This document shows, in pieces, positions 35,783 through 47,226 of a stretch of 49,485 nucleotides of DNA (position 1 is the stretch's first letter; each line of letters begins with the position of its first letter). Origin of the DNA: Nevskiaceae bacterium (GTDB lineage: Bacteria; Pseudomonadota; Gammaproteobacteria; Nevskiales; Nevskiaceae); the NCBI GenBank assembly GCA_008012115.1, contig SSEB01000002.1, forward strand, positions 1 through 49,485, given 5' to 3'. A program made the translations under genes and the position numbers. The notes beneath the pieces are model-generated. The model saw only the letters and a program-made list of their open reading frames with translations. It was not told the origin of the DNA and searched no databases.

Positions 35783-36876
35783 CCGTCCGGGTGCTGGGTC
35801 TGGTCCAGCGAGGGCAGCGGCTGCGGGCCGCGATAGAGGCGGCTGTCGATCCAGTGCGTGTGCAGGTGGCGCAGCAACACCGCCAGCACGGCGGCGCTGG
35901 GCAGGGCCAGCAACACGCCGACGAAGCCGAACAGGGTGCCGCCGGCCATCACCGCGAAAATCACCGCCACCGGGTGCAGGCCGATGCGTTCGCCGACGAG
36001 GTTGGGCGTGAGGAACATGCCTTCGGCAGCCTGGCCGACCATGAACACCACCAGCACCCAGATCCAGTCCACGAGGTTGCCGGTCTGGATCAGGATGGCG
36101 ATGCTGGCGGCGGCGAAGCCGGTGATGAAACCCATGTACGGCACGAAGCTGACCAAGCCTGCGCCCAGGCCGATGACCAGGGCCAGCTTGAGGCCGACGA
36201 TGGACAGGCCGACGCTGTAGATCAGGCCCAGGGCCAGCATCACCAGCAGCTGGCCGCGGAAGAAGGCGCCGAGCACGTCGTCGGCTTCCGACGCCAGCGC
36301 CGTCACGCGCGCGCGATGGCGCGGCGGGATCAGGCCGTCGAGCGTGGCGATGAACACCTCCCAGTCGCGCAGCAGGTAGAAGCTCACCACCGGGATCAGG
36401 GCGAGGTTCACCACCGTGGTGAACAGGGCCATGCCCGAAGACGAGACTTTCTCCCAGGCCATCTGCGCCAGGTCGCTGGCCGTGCCCCAGTGTGTGGCGA
36501 TGAGCTTGCGCAGGCCGTCGGCGTCGAGCTGCACGCCGCGTGGCAGGCGGATGCCCAGCGCCGGCAGCGCGGTCTCCTGCAGCCAGTGCAGACCATCGGG
36601 GATGCTCGCCACCAGCAGGGTGAGCTGTTCCTGCAGCGGCGGAATGATCACCAGGAAGAACACCACCGTCGCGACCAGGATGGCGATGAACACCGCGCAG
36701 ACCGCCAGCGTGCGCGGCAGGCCGCGTCGCTGCAGCCGGCTGACCAGCGGGTTGCCGACATACGCCAGGCCCATGCCGATCAGGAACGGCGCCAGGATCG
36801 GCTTGAGCAGCCACAACAGCGCCACGGCCAGCACGCCGACGATCAGCCAGAGCCCTTGATCTTTGAAGCTGTACAT
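35779..36876 (-). CDS. AI-2E/PerM-family permease
   Basis: The 365-residue inner-membrane protein belongs to the PerM/YdgG/AI-2E exporter family. The N-terminal two helices (LWLIVGVLAVALLWLL, ILAPFLIGMGLAYV) and the C-terminal block VSFVPYMGFITGFAAA and FMVGQAAEGMFLTPNLVG are diagnostic. The substrate is unknown. ATG 36876 is preferred to an open extension to 36924. It lies 7 bp from the outer end of element 6, whose terminal bases GCGGGTGA form part of the leader. It precedes hda. Confidence 0.92.
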   Translation of the reverse strand: MYSFKDQGLWLIVGVLAVALLWLLKPILAPFLIGMGLAYVGNPLVSRLQRRGLPRTLAVCAVFIAILVATVVFFLVIIPPLQEQLTLLVASIPDGLHWLQETALPALGIRLPRGVQLDADGLRKLIATHWGTASDLAQMAWEKVSSSGMALFTTVVNLALIPVVSFYLLRDWEVFIATLDGLIPPRHRARVTALASEADDVLGAFFRGQLLVMLALGLIYSVGLSIVGLKLALVIGLGAGLVSFVPYMGFITGFAAASIAILIQTGNLVDWIWVLVVFMVGQAAEGMFLTPNLVGERIGLHPVAVIFAVMAGGTLFGFVGVLLALPSAAVLAVLLRHLHTHWIDSRLYRGPQPLPSLDQTQHPDG

Positions 36877-36883
36877 TTTCCGG

Positions 36884-36995
36884 TCACCCGCTGTCGTCGG
36901 TGGGCTGCGCCAGTGTGTTATCAAATATTTAACGAATTTAAATTCGATTGATATTTAATAACATCCTGCAAACACTGCGCCGCCATAGCGGGTGA
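36884..36995. repeat. 112-bp dyad element, copy 6
   Basis: The termini are TCACCCGCT and AGCGGGTGA. The core 36917-36962 starts GTTAT and ends ATAAC, with CG steps on both sides of the palindromic centre AATTTAAATT. It is the most symmetric copy. It lies between the divergent PerM gene (7 bp) and purM (99 bp). One IHF-like match, TATCAAATATTTA, occurs at 36919-36931, but it is not shared by the other copies. Confidence 0.95.
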
Positions 36996-37094
36996 CAGTG
37001 AAAACGCCGGCGCAGCGAGGTTTTTCACCAGCGTGGGCGAATTATCGGGTGGCGGCAGGTAAAATGACAGGCCATCTCCCCTGCGAATTCCGAC

Positions 37095-38117
<1,023 letters not shown>

Positions 38118-38132
38118 TCCTGCGCGCCCGCG

Positions 38133-38792
38133 ATGAACAACATCGTCGTCCTCATCTCCGGCCAGGGCCGCAATCTGCAGGCGCTGATCGAGGCGCAGCA
38201 GGCCGAGCGCATCGCCGGGCGCATTGCTGCGGTGGTGTCCAACCGCGCCGACGCGCCGGGCCTCGAACGTGCGCGCGAGGCCGGCATCCTCACCGAGGTG
38301 GTGCCGCACGCCGACTATGCGCAGCGCGACGTGTTCGACGCGGCGCTGGCGGCGGTGATCGGGCGCCATCATCCGGACATCGTGGTCATGGCCGGCTTCA
38401 TGCGCGTGGTCGGCGACGAGTTCATCCGCCGCTTCCGCGGCCGCATGCTCAACATCCATCCCTCGCTGCTGCCGAAGTACCCCGGTCTGAAAACCCATCA
38501 GCGCGTACTGGAGGCCGGCGACGCCGAGCACGGCGCCACCGTGCACTTCGTCACCGAGCAGCTCGATGGCGGCCCCGCGGTGATTCAGGGCCGATTCAGC
38601 GTGAATCCGCAGGATACGGCGGAGACCCTGGCGGAGCGCGTGATGCGCGACATCGAACTCAAAATCTACCCGCAGGCCGTGGCCTGGATGGCGCGCGGCG
38701 AACTCAAGCTCGACAGCGAGCAGGTCTGGTTCCGCGGCAAGCGCCTGGTGCGGCCGCTGGGGCTGGACGATCTCGACGAGGAGTTCCGCTGA
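38133..38792 (+). CDS. purN: Phosphoribosylglycinamide formyltransferase
   Basis: The 219-residue enzyme transfers the formyl group from 10-formyl-THF to GAR. It starts NIVVLISGQGRNLQALIEA with the phosphate loop, and contains MLNIHPSLLPKYPGLKTHQR (catalytic Asn and His) and VHFVTEQLDGGPAVIQ (catalytic Asp). The stop overlaps the next gene (TGATG). It acts two steps before purM in the pathway. Confidence 0.97.
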   Translation: MNNIVVLISGQGRNLQALIEAQQAERIAGRIAAVVSNRADAPGLERAREAGILTEVVPHADYAQRDVFDAALAAVIGRHHPDIVVMAGFMRVVGDEFIRRFRGRMLNIHPSLLPKYPGLKTHQRVLEAGDAEHGATVHFVTEQLDGGPAVIQGRFSVNPQDTAETLAERVMRDIELKIYPQAVAWMARGELKLDSEQVWFRGKRLVRPLGLDDLDEEFR

Positions 38793-39538
38793 TGCGCGCG
38801 CTGCTGGCCATCGCGCTGCTGCTGGCGGCGGGCGGCGCGCGTGCCGAGGACGCTGCGTCGCCGGCCGGTGAGACCGCCACCGACAAGGCCATCGCCCTGC
38901 TCAAGACCGGCACCATGAGTTTCGATGTGACCTGGAACGGCATCTCGCTGGGCGACGGCGTCATCACCCTCAGCGCCACCGGCGAGAAGGGCTGCTATCG
39001 CTACGAGTCGGTGACCAAGCCGATCGGCCCGGTGCGCTGGATTTACGGTTCGCCCTACGAACTGAGCCTGTTCTGCATCCGCGACGGCCGCGTCCGCCCC
39101 AGCCATTACGAGTACCACATCGACAAGCGCCCGCGCGACGGTTTCACGCTGGATTTCGACTGGGCGGCGAAGAAGGTCAGGACGGTGAAGGACGGCAAGA
39201 CCAGCGAGCGCGAGCTGCCGGACGTGGCCTATGACCGCTTCGGCGTGCAGCAGGCGATTCGCCTGTGGGCGATGCAGCAGCCGGACACCCGTCAGCGCAG
39301 CGAGGCGGAGTTCCTGACCGTCGACGACCGCGACATCAACCACTACCGCTTCGCCATCCTCGGCCACGAGCCGGTGGAGACGCCGGTGGGCACCCTGGAC
39401 GCCGTGCGCATCGACCGTGTCGACAGCCCCACGCGCAGCACGCACAGCTGGGTGGCGCCCTCGCGCGACTGGCAGGTGATCCAGCTGGAGTCGATCAACC
39501 GCGGCAATGTCGAACTGCGGATGCTGACCAACCGCTGA
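38792..39538 (+). CDS. DUF3108 periplasmic protein
   Basis: The 248-residue protein has a signal peptide (LLAIALLLAAGGARAED). The DUF3108 layout is seen in TMSFDVTWNGISLGDGVITL, YELSLFCIRDGRVRPSHYEY and a long set of beta strands. Its role is unknown, but it is regularly found after purN in related bacteria. It is coupled to purN by a one-base overlap. Confidence 0.9.
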   Translation: MRALLAIALLLAAGGARAEDAASPAGETATDKAIALLKTGTMSFDVTWNGISLGDGVITLSATGEKGCYRYESVTKPIGPVRWIYGSPYELSLFCIRDGRVRPSHYEYHIDKRPRDGFTLDFDWAAKKVRTVKDGKTSERELPDVAYDRFGVQQAIRLWAMQQPDTRQRSEAEFLTVDDRDINHYRFAILGHEPVETPVGTLDAVRIDRVDSPTRSTHSWVAPSRDWQVIQLESINRGNVELRMLTNR

Positions 39539-39632
39539 GGCCGCCGCCGGCAGCGGGGTGGGGTGTTTTCCACCAGACAGGGCGCTATCCGCCGGTGTAT
39601 CGTCGCGGCACTGCCGTTGACGGGGAAACACC

Positions 39633-39893
39633 ATGAGAGTCCACAAGCTGATGATGGCGGCGCTGGCCGCTGCCGTGCTGGCGGCCTGCTCCGCGCATGA
39701 CGAGCCGCCGCCGCCCGCCGCCAAGCAGGGCCGTGCGGAAACCCAGGGCATCCGCAACGTCCAGGCCATCGGCGTGCCCGGCAATGCCATCGCCGACAAG
39801 GTCGATGGCGCGCTCAACGCCAGCGACGACCAGCGCAAGCGCAACGACCAGGCGCTGCAGAACGTCGACAAGACGCAGCCCGATCCGCAGTGA
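39633..39893 (+). CDS. Small lipoprotein
   Basis: The 86-residue protein has a lipoprotein signal with lipobox VLAAC (Cys19), then SAHDEPPPPAAKQGRAE and a short helix-rich end (VDGALNASDDQRKRNDQALQ). No family is recognised. ATG 39633 has GGGGAAA a few bases upstream. It precedes the zinc peptidase with a 17-bp gap and is likely co-transcribed with it. Confidence 0.7.
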   Translation: MRVHKLMMAALAAAVLAACSAHDEPPPPAAKQGRAETQGIRNVQAIGVPGNAIADKVDGALNASDDQRKRNDQALQNVDKTQPDPQ

Positions 39894-39910
39894 CGCCGAG
39901 GAGTCCGACC

Positions 39911-41989
39911 ATGACGTTCCGTTTCCGCGCGCTCGCCGCGCTGCTGTGCCTAGCCTGTGCGTTGCCGCTGCCGGCCGCCGCCAAGAAAAATCCGGCGCAG
40001 AACGAAAAGCTCAATGTCCAGCTCGAGCAGGAGCTGGTGACCCGGTACGGCGAGACCCAGCGCGAGCGCGCGCACCGCGGCATCGCCCAGGTCGCCGACG
40101 TCTGGCGCGCCGAGGATGGCGACGCCATGGCCTATGCCGCGTTCGTGCGCGACAACTTCGCCGGCACGCCGGAAGCGCTGGACGCGATGTTCTCGCGCTA
40201 TGAATACAACCTCGAGCAGATCGACGGCCACCTGCACGAGATCAACCGGGAGTTGCGCACACCCTCCGATCTCGACACCGGGCCGCTGGCCGCCTACGAC
40301 GACCTGTTCGCAGCCTACGATCCCACCGCCCACCTGCTCGACGATTTCTTCGCCAACAAGCTGGCGCAGATCGCGCTGCTCAACTTCCCGCTGACTACGC
40401 TGGAGCAGCGTCTCACCGACGGCCAGCACTGGACGCGCCGGCAGTGGGCGGAGACGCGGCTGGCCGAGCGCTTCTCCAAGCGCATCCCGGCGGCGGTGAC
40501 CCAGGCCATCGCCGACAGCGCTTCGGACTCCGAGAAGTACATTGCCGAATACAACATCTGGATGCATCACCTGGTGGATGCCCAGGGCAACCGCCTGTTC
40601 CCGGCCAAGCTGCGCCTGCTGTCGCACTGGAACCTGCGCGATGAGGTCAAGGCCGATTACAGCGATCCGGATCACGGCCTGGCCAAGCAGCGCGCGATCC
40701 AGAAGGTGATGGCGCGCATCGTCACCCAGGAGATTCCGGCGGCGGTGATCGACAATCCGGGCGTCGACTGGAACCTCGATACCAACGCCGTGACACCGAC
40801 CACGGATGCCGACGGCGAACCCCGTGCCCACGCGCCCGGCGGCAATGCCCGTGAGCCCGATACCCGCTACGCGATGCTGCTGGCGGACTTCCAGGCGCGG
40901 CGCAAGGCGGATCCTTATTCGCCGACCGCGCCAACCTACGTGCAGCGCGTGTTCGACGAGGATATGCAGATTCCGCAGGAGCGTGTGAAGGCGATGCTGG
41001 AGCAGGTGCTGGCGTCGCCGCTGGTGGCGCGCACCGCCGCCCTGATCGAGAAGCGCCTGGGCCGTCCGCTGGAGCCTTTCGACGTCTGGTACAACGGCTT
41101 CCGCCCGCGCGGCAGCTATACCGAGGCGCAGCTCGACGAGATCGTGGCGCGCAAGTATCCGACCGCCGCAGCCTACAAGCAGGACATGCCCAACATCCTG
41201 CTCAAGCTCGGCTTCTCGGCGCAGCGTGCGCAGTACCTCGCCGGCAACATCATCGTCGATCCCGCGCGCGGCTCCGGCCACGCGATGGGCGCGGAGATGC
41301 GCAGCGCCAATCCGCACCTGCGCACGCGCGTCGAGGCCGGCGGCATGAACTACAAGGGCTACAACATCGCCGTGCACGAGATGGGCCACAACGTCGAGCA
41401 GACTTTCTCGCTCAACGACATCGACCACACCCTGCTGCACGGCGTGCCCAACACCGCGTTCACCGAGGCGCTGGCCTTCACTTTCCAGAACCGCGATCTC
41501 GAGCTGCTGGGCCTGACCAAGCCGGACGCGCAGAGCGCAGCGCTGAAAACGCTCAACGATTTCTGGAGTACTTACGAGATCGCCGGCGTCGCTCTGGTCG
41601 ATGCCGGCATCTGGAACTGGATGTACGCGCATCCCAAGGCGACACCGGCACAGGTGCGTGCCGCCACCGTCGACCTGGCGCGCGAGGTCTGGAACCGCTA
41701 CTACGCGCCGGTGTTCCACCAGCAGGACGTGGTGCTGCTGGGCATCTACTCGCACATGATCAACAGCTTCCTGTACCTGCCGAACTATCCGCTGGGCCAC
41801 ATGATCGCCTTCCAGATCGAGGCGCAGATGCAGCGCGCCGGCGATTTCGGCCGCGAGTTCGAGCGGGTGGCCAAGATCGGCCGCGTGACGCCGGACCAGT
41901 GGATGATCGCCGCCACCGGCGCGCCGGTGGGACCCGAGGCGCTGCTGACCTCGACGGCGCAGGCGCTCGACCAGCTCGGCGCGCCCTGA
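39911..41989 (+). CDS. Exported HExxH zinc metallopeptidase
   Basis: The 692-residue protein has a signal peptide (RALAALLCLACALPLPAAA). The zinc motif HEMGHNVEQTF lies at about residues 490-500, and a Glu further downstream (NTAFTEALAFTFQ) fits the third ligand of the gluzincin clan. This layout resembles oligopeptidase-like M3-type enzymes, but the sequence of the N-terminal part is not diagnostic. It probably works in the periplasm on small peptides. ATG 39911 is preferred to an upstream ACG/ATG-like extension because of the signal peptide. It follows the small lipoprotein. Confidence 0.85.
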   Translation: MTFRFRALAALLCLACALPLPAAAKKNPAQNEKLNVQLEQELVTRYGETQRERAHRGIAQVADVWRAEDGDAMAYAAFVRDNFAGTPEALDAMFSRYEYNLEQIDGHLHEINRELRTPSDLDTGPLAAYDDLFAAYDPTAHLLDDFFANKLAQIALLNFPLTTLEQRLTDGQHWTRRQWAETRLAERFSKRIPAAVTQAIADSASDSEKYIAEYNIWMHHLVDAQGNRLFPAKLRLLSHWNLRDEVKADYSDPDHGLAKQRAIQKVMARIVTQEIPAAVIDNPGVDWNLDTNAVTPTTDADGEPRAHAPGGNAREPDTRYAMLLADFQARRKADPYSPTAPTYVQRVFDEDMQIPQERVKAMLEQVLASPLVARTAALIEKRLGRPLEPFDVWYNGFRPRGSYTEAQLDEIVARKYPTAAAYKQDMPNILLKLGFSAQRAQYLAGNIIVDPARGSGHAMGAEMRSANPHLRTRVEAGGMNYKGYNIAVHEMGHNVEQTFSLNDIDHTLLHGVPNTAFTEALAFTFQNRDLELLGLTKPDAQSAALKTLNDFWSTYEIAGVALVDAGIWNWMYAHPKATPAQVRAATVDLAREVWNRYYAPVFHQQDVVLLGIYSHMINSFLYLPNYPLGHMIAFQIEAQMQRAGDFGREFERVAKIGRVTPDQWMIAATGAPVGPEALLTSTAQALDQLGAP

Positions 41990-41999
41990 GGGCGCGTCC

Positions 42000-44621
42000 T
42001 CAGGTCGGGGGCGGCCGCTCCGCCGCGCGCGGCGGCAGTGGTGACAGGTAGCCGGTCAGCAACAGCAGCGCGCCGACGCAGAGGAAGGCGGCGATGCGCG
42101 CCAGCGTGCCGCTGCCGGCGGTGTCGACCAGGAACAGCTTGACCACCACCACGCCCATCAGCGCCGCGCCGGCGATCCAGGGCTCGCGTTGCTGGCGCCG
42201 CGCCGCCACGACCATGGCGGCGAAGCCCAGCAGTCCCCAGAAGATCGACAGCGACGCCTGCACCAGCGTCGAGCGCAGCGCGCCGTAAAGCGTCAGCGGC
42301 GTGTCCAGGTCGTAGTGCAGGGCGCGGATCAGCGCGGCGTTGAGCCAGACGAAGACGAGGGCGATCCAGATCGCGACAGGCCGTGGCACCCGATTGCGGA
42401 TGGCGGCGCCGGCGTCGAGCAGGCGCCACCAGAGAGCCAGCGCGGCCAGCGCCAGCAGGCTGGCGAAATCCAGCGGATTGAGCAGCGGCGCGTAGCGCAG
42501 CCGGCCGGGATCGCCGTCGCTGTGGAGATTGATGGCCAGCAGCCAGGCGGCCGTCCACAGCGCCAGCAGCGGCGCCGCCTGCTGGCGGTAGCACACCGCG
42601 TGTTGCCGCAGCGGCCAGCCGGGCCAGTCCGCGGCACGGGCGCAGAGGAACAGCAGCAGGGCCGGCGCCAGCCCCCAGGGCAGATCGCGCCAGACGCCCG
42701 GCACCTGCTGCGCGAGCTGCCAGTGCAGCTCCCAGGCCATGAGCAGGGCCAGCAGCCAGAAGGCGCCCGCGTGGCGCCAGGGCAGCAGGCGCGCCAGCAG
42801 CGGGTCGTCGGCGGCCTCGTCGCGCCGCAGCGTGAGGTAATGCACCGCCAGGACCAGCAGCCAGCCGGCGATGGCGCCCTGCGCCAGCGGATGTTCCGGC
42901 TGCGTCAGCACGCCGACGGCGAAGGACGCCGGCAGCAGCGCCGCGGCCAGGCGTCGCGCCAGTGGCCATCCACCTGCGACGGTGTGCAACGCGGCCGCCG
43001 TGATGGCGAGCAGGCCCAGGTCGGCACTGCGCTCCTCGGCGGACAGCCAGCGCGCGCTCTCGTCGAAGCCGCCATAGCACCACCATGCCAGGCCCCATAC
43101 CGCCGCGACGATCTCCGCCGGCGCTTCCCAGGCGTGCGCGATGCCCTGGTGGCGGCTGCGATGCAGCCACCTGCCGCTGAGCAGGCCGGACAGGGCGAGC
43201 ATCGTGGTGCCGACCACGACCTCGCCATGGTCGCCGGCCAGCGCCAGGTCGCGCAGGAACAGCGCGCCGCCGAGCGCCTGCAGCAGCAGGCCGAAGCCGC
43301 GCGCCAGCGCGCGCTGCTGACGCAGGCCGATCCAGACCAGGCCGGCGCCTTCCACCGCCCAGGCCACGGTGGTGACGCGATGGTCGAAGGCCAGCGGTAT
43401 CGCGAGAGTGCCAAAGATGATGCCGAGCGCGGCGAAGGCTTCCGACAGCAGCGCGAACGCCACGCGCCGGCTGCGATGCAAGCCCCAGCCCAGCGCCAGG
43501 TAGAACGCGCCGAAACCGGCGGCGCTCCAGGCCAGCGTATCGCGAGAAGGGTCGACGATATCGGCATGGATGGCGAAGGTCGCCAGCGGCAGGCCGAACA
43601 CCAGCGAGCCGGAGACGTAACCGCGCAGGTCGGGCGTCTGGCGCAGCGCGAACAGCAGGGTGATGCCGACATAGAGCAGGAAGAACAGCAGCAGGAAGCC
43701 GTCGGTCACCGCCTGGCGTCCGGCATCGTCGGCATGGAAGTGAAACAGGCCGACGATGCCGAAGGTGAAGACCAGGCCGACCAGGTTGAGCACGCGCCAG
43801 GCGCGGAACCAGGCGACCGCGAACACGCCGAGGTTGAGTACCGTGTAGTAGCTGAACAGCGCGACCGGATTGCCGGGGCCGGTGGCGAGCAGGATCGGCG
43901 CCAGGAAGCCGCCGGCGGTGCCGATCACCGCCAGGGCCAGCGCGTTCTGCGCCACCGCCAGGCTGGCAGCGAGGATCGCAATGAGCACCAGCAGGGTCAG
44001 CGCAGCGCCGGGCAGCAGCAGATCGTAGAGGCGTGTGGATGCGAACACGGTCAGATACAGGCCGGCGATGCCGCCGCCCTGGAGCGTCTGCGCGTAGGCG
44101 GCGCGCTGGCGGCGCAGACGCCAGCCGATCGCCAGCAGGGTCAGCGCGCCGAGGGCGAGCGTGGTCATGCGCAGCGGGATCGGGAAGCGGCTGTGCTCGG
44201 CGGCGTACTTGGCGAGGAAGGCGCCGCCGAAGAACAGGATCACGATGCCGACGCGGGCCAGCGGATTGCCGCCGCGCAGCCAGTCCAGCGCGCGCGCCAG
44301 CAGGGTGGGCTCGGCGGGCTGCGGCGGCACGCGCGCGTCGGCGGTCCGGGGCGGCGCTTCGCTCGATGGCAGAGACGGTGGTGTGGTGGGCGCCGGCGTC
44401 GGCGGCATCGCCAGCGCCGGCAGCGGTGGCGGCTGTGCAGGAGACGGCGACGCCTTAGCGGTCGCGAGGCGCAGTTCGCGGCGCAGGTCCGCGACATCCT
44501 GCTGCAGTCTCAGCACGCGGCCCAGCAGAAAACCCAGTGCGGCGCCGATGACGGCACCGGCGGTGCTCTCCATCAGGCTGCCGAGGGCGAGGGCGCCGAT
44601 CAGCGCAAGCGTCCAGATCAT
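42000..44621 (-). CDS. DUF2339 large membrane protein
   Basis: The 873-residue inner-membrane protein has an N-terminal helix, a coiled-coil-like stretch (LQQDVADLRRELRLATAKA), a Pro/Ala-rich linker and then more than 20 hydrophobic segments. ARVGIVILFFGGAFLAKYA and GGFLAPILLATGPGNP are hallmarks of DUF2339. Function is unknown. It is convergent with the zinc peptidase (10-bp gap) and downstream of the NUDIX-MBL gene. Confidence 0.9.
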   Translation of the reverse strand: MIWTLALIGALALGSLMESTAGAVIGAALGFLLGRVLRLQQDVADLRRELRLATAKASPSPAQPPPLPALAMPPTPAPTTPPSLPSSEAPPRTADARVPPQPAEPTLLARALDWLRGGNPLARVGIVILFFGGAFLAKYAAEHSRFPIPLRMTTLALGALTLLAIGWRLRRQRAAYAQTLQGGGIAGLYLTVFASTRLYDLLLPGAALTLLVLIAILAASLAVAQNALALAVIGTAGGFLAPILLATGPGNPVALFSYYTVLNLGVFAVAWFRAWRVLNLVGLVFTFGIVGLFHFHADDAGRQAVTDGFLLLFFLLYVGITLLFALRQTPDLRGYVSGSLVFGLPLATFAIHADIVDPSRDTLAWSAAGFGAFYLALGWGLHRSRRVAFALLSEAFAALGIIFGTLAIPLAFDHRVTTVAWAVEGAGLVWIGLRQQRALARGFGLLLQALGGALFLRDLALAGDHGEVVVGTTMLALSGLLSGRWLHRSRHQGIAHAWEAPAEIVAAVWGLAWWCYGGFDESARWLSAEERSADLGLLAITAAALHTVAGGWPLARRLAAALLPASFAVGVLTQPEHPLAQGAIAGWLLVLAVHYLTLRRDEAADDPLLARLLPWRHAGAFWLLALLMAWELHWQLAQQVPGVWRDLPWGLAPALLLFLCARAADWPGWPLRQHAVCYRQQAAPLLALWTAAWLLAINLHSDGDPGRLRYAPLLNPLDFASLLALAALALWWRLLDAGAAIRNRVPRPVAIWIALVFVWLNAALIRALHYDLDTPLTLYGALRSTLVQASLSIFWGLLGFAAMVVAARRQQREPWIAGAALMGVVVVKLFLVDTAGSGTLARIAAFLCVGALLLLTGYLSPLPPRAAERPPPT

Positions 44622-44649
44622 GCAGGGCCTCCGTGTACCGGCGCGGATG

Positions 44650-46002
44650 CTAGGCGATGCGCCCTTCTTCGCGCAGTTTCTGCAGGTGACTGTTGATGTT
44701 GACCAGGGCCAGCGGCGCCAGTCGCGGGTCCAGGTCCTGGTAGATCGCCGGCAGCATGGCCTGCGGCGTGTGGCCCTCGGCGTGCAGCGTGGCGATCTGT
44801 TCCTCGCGCATGCGGCGATGCTTGAGCGTTTCGCGGATGCGGTAGGTGGTGCCCAGGGCGATGCCGTGCGAGGGAATGATGACGTCCGGATCCCAGTCGA
44901 TCACGCGCTGCAGCGAGTCGAAATACTTGCGCATGTTGCCCTCCGGGCCGCCGACCACCACGGTGCCGACGCCCTGGATCAGGTCGCTGACCAGGCACCA
45001 GCGGCGCGAGTCCGGCATCAGCGCGAGCTGGCCCTCGTCATGGCCGGGCACGGCGTAGATGCGGATGTCCTCGCCCTGCCACCGCGTCAGCACGTCGCCC
45101 TCGCGCCAGGTCTTGACCTCGAGGCCGTCGAAGAAGCCGGGCTGGCGGCGGCGGATGCGCTGCTGCGTGTCCTCGCTGCAGCCGATGGGGATGCGCAGGC
45201 GGCGCGCGATCTGGTCGGCGCGCTCGCGGTGGTCGGGGTGGTGGTGGGTGAGAAAGATCTCGTCCACGCCCAGCGCGTCGATGGCAACGTCGAGCCGCGC
45301 CAGCTCCTCGGCCGAGCCCGGCGCCGGATCGACCAGCACGCGGCGCGCGCCGTCGTCGCCCAGATGAAACACGTTGGTGCGGTCGGCCGGCGGAATCGTG
45401 TTGGAGCGCACCGCCAGCATGCGCAGGCCGGCGATCGGTTCCATCGCCGGCACGTCGGCGGCGGGGTTGAAGCGGAACTCGAAGCCGCGGATCGGGCCGG
45501 TGTCTTGCGGTGCGTCGGCGACGTGCTTCACCGCGATGCGTGTCGGCGGCGCCGCCAGCAGACGGCCGCGCTCGATGTCGGCGCTCAAGGCGCCGGCCGG
45601 GCGCCAGGCCCACTCGGCGGTCTCGCCCTTGTGGGCGCGGATCGCCGGGCGCGTGTTCAGTTCGATGCGGTAGAAGTGCGTGCGAAAGCGCACCGGCATG
45701 ATCGACGGCGTGGTCGCCTCGCCGATTTCGTGGATGCTCACCACCTCGCCGCGCTCGACGGCGGCGAACAGGTCGAACTCCAGCTCCTCGCGCAGTTCGC
45801 GGTCGAGCCCGCGCAGCAGGCGCGGCGAGTGGCCCTGCAGCAGCGGGTGCGACAGCGGCGCGTCGCTGTCGCCGGCATCGACCTTGCCGCCGGGAAACGC
45901 CCAGTAGCCGGGAAAGGCGGGCAGATGCACCTGCCGGCGGGTGATGAACAGCTCCGGCCCGTGGATCAGGATGGCGGTGACGGCGTCGTGGATTCGGGAC
46001 AT
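44650..46002 (-). CDS. NUDIX hydrolase fused to a metallo-beta-lactamase-fold hydrolase
   Basis: The 450-residue protein has two enzyme domains. The N-terminal NUDIX box is split: GGKVDAGD, an insertion of about 25 residues, then RELREELEFDL, as in NUDT19-like proteins. The C-terminal MBL fold has FLTHHHPDHRERADQI (metal-binding HxHxDH), then VPGHDEGQL and IIPSHG, and a winged-helix-like end (QAMLPAIYQDL ... LREEGRIA) as in LACTB2-like nucleases. The fusion may degrade a nucleotide-CoA-type or RNA substrate; this is inference. ATG 46002 is preferred to GTG 46014. It lies 8 bp from the outer end of element 7. Confidence 0.88.
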   Translation of the reverse strand: MSRIHDAVTAILIHGPELFITRRQVHLPAFPGYWAFPGGKVDAGDSDAPLSHPLLQGHSPRLLRGLDRELREELEFDLFAAVERGEVVSIHEIGEATTPSIMPVRFRTHFYRIELNTRPAIRAHKGETAEWAWRPAGALSADIERGRLLAAPPTRIAVKHVADAPQDTGPIRGFEFRFNPAADVPAMEPIAGLRMLAVRSNTIPPADRTNVFHLGDDGARRVLVDPAPGSAEELARLDVAIDALGVDEIFLTHHHPDHRERADQIARRLRIPIGCSEDTQQRIRRRQPGFFDGLEVKTWREGDVLTRWQGEDIRIYAVPGHDEGQLALMPDSRRWCLVSDLIQGVGTVVVGGPEGNMRKYFDSLQRVIDWDPDVIIPSHGIALGTTYRIRETLKHRRMREEQIATLHAEGHTPQAMLPAIYQDLDPRLAPLALVNINSHLQKLREEGRIA

Positions 46003-46010
46003 GTTTCCGG

Positions 46011-46122
46011 CCACCCGCTGATGCCGTATACGGCGCAGAGGGTGTTATTTAATATTTAATGAATAAAAATACGATATATAAAATATAACAATCCGCTGAG
46101 GATTCCTGCCGATTGCGGGTGG
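46011..46122. repeat. 112-bp dyad element, copy 7
   Basis: The termini are CCACCCGCT and TGCGGGTGG (one mismatch in the 9 bp). The core 46044-46089 starts GTTAT and ends ATAAC, with a TG and a CG step around the A/T centre. It lies between the divergent NUDIX-MBL gene (8 bp) and the leucine dehydrogenase gene (51 bp). Confidence 0.93.
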
Positions 46123-46173
46123 CGGTCGCAGCGCCTACAACAGGCTCGATACGACCTTATCACGGGACACCCG

Positions 46174-47222
<1,049 letters not shown>

Positions 47223-47226
<4 letters not shown>

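Noticed and set aside
36919..36931. IHF binding as the common function of the dyad elements
   Set aside because: Copy 6 has a full match to the IHF consensus, but I could not find it in the other six cores, so it is probably chance in AT-rich DNA.
45835..45850. AGCGGGTG inside the NUDIX-MBL gene
   Set aside because: It lies in coding sequence with no second end or AT core.
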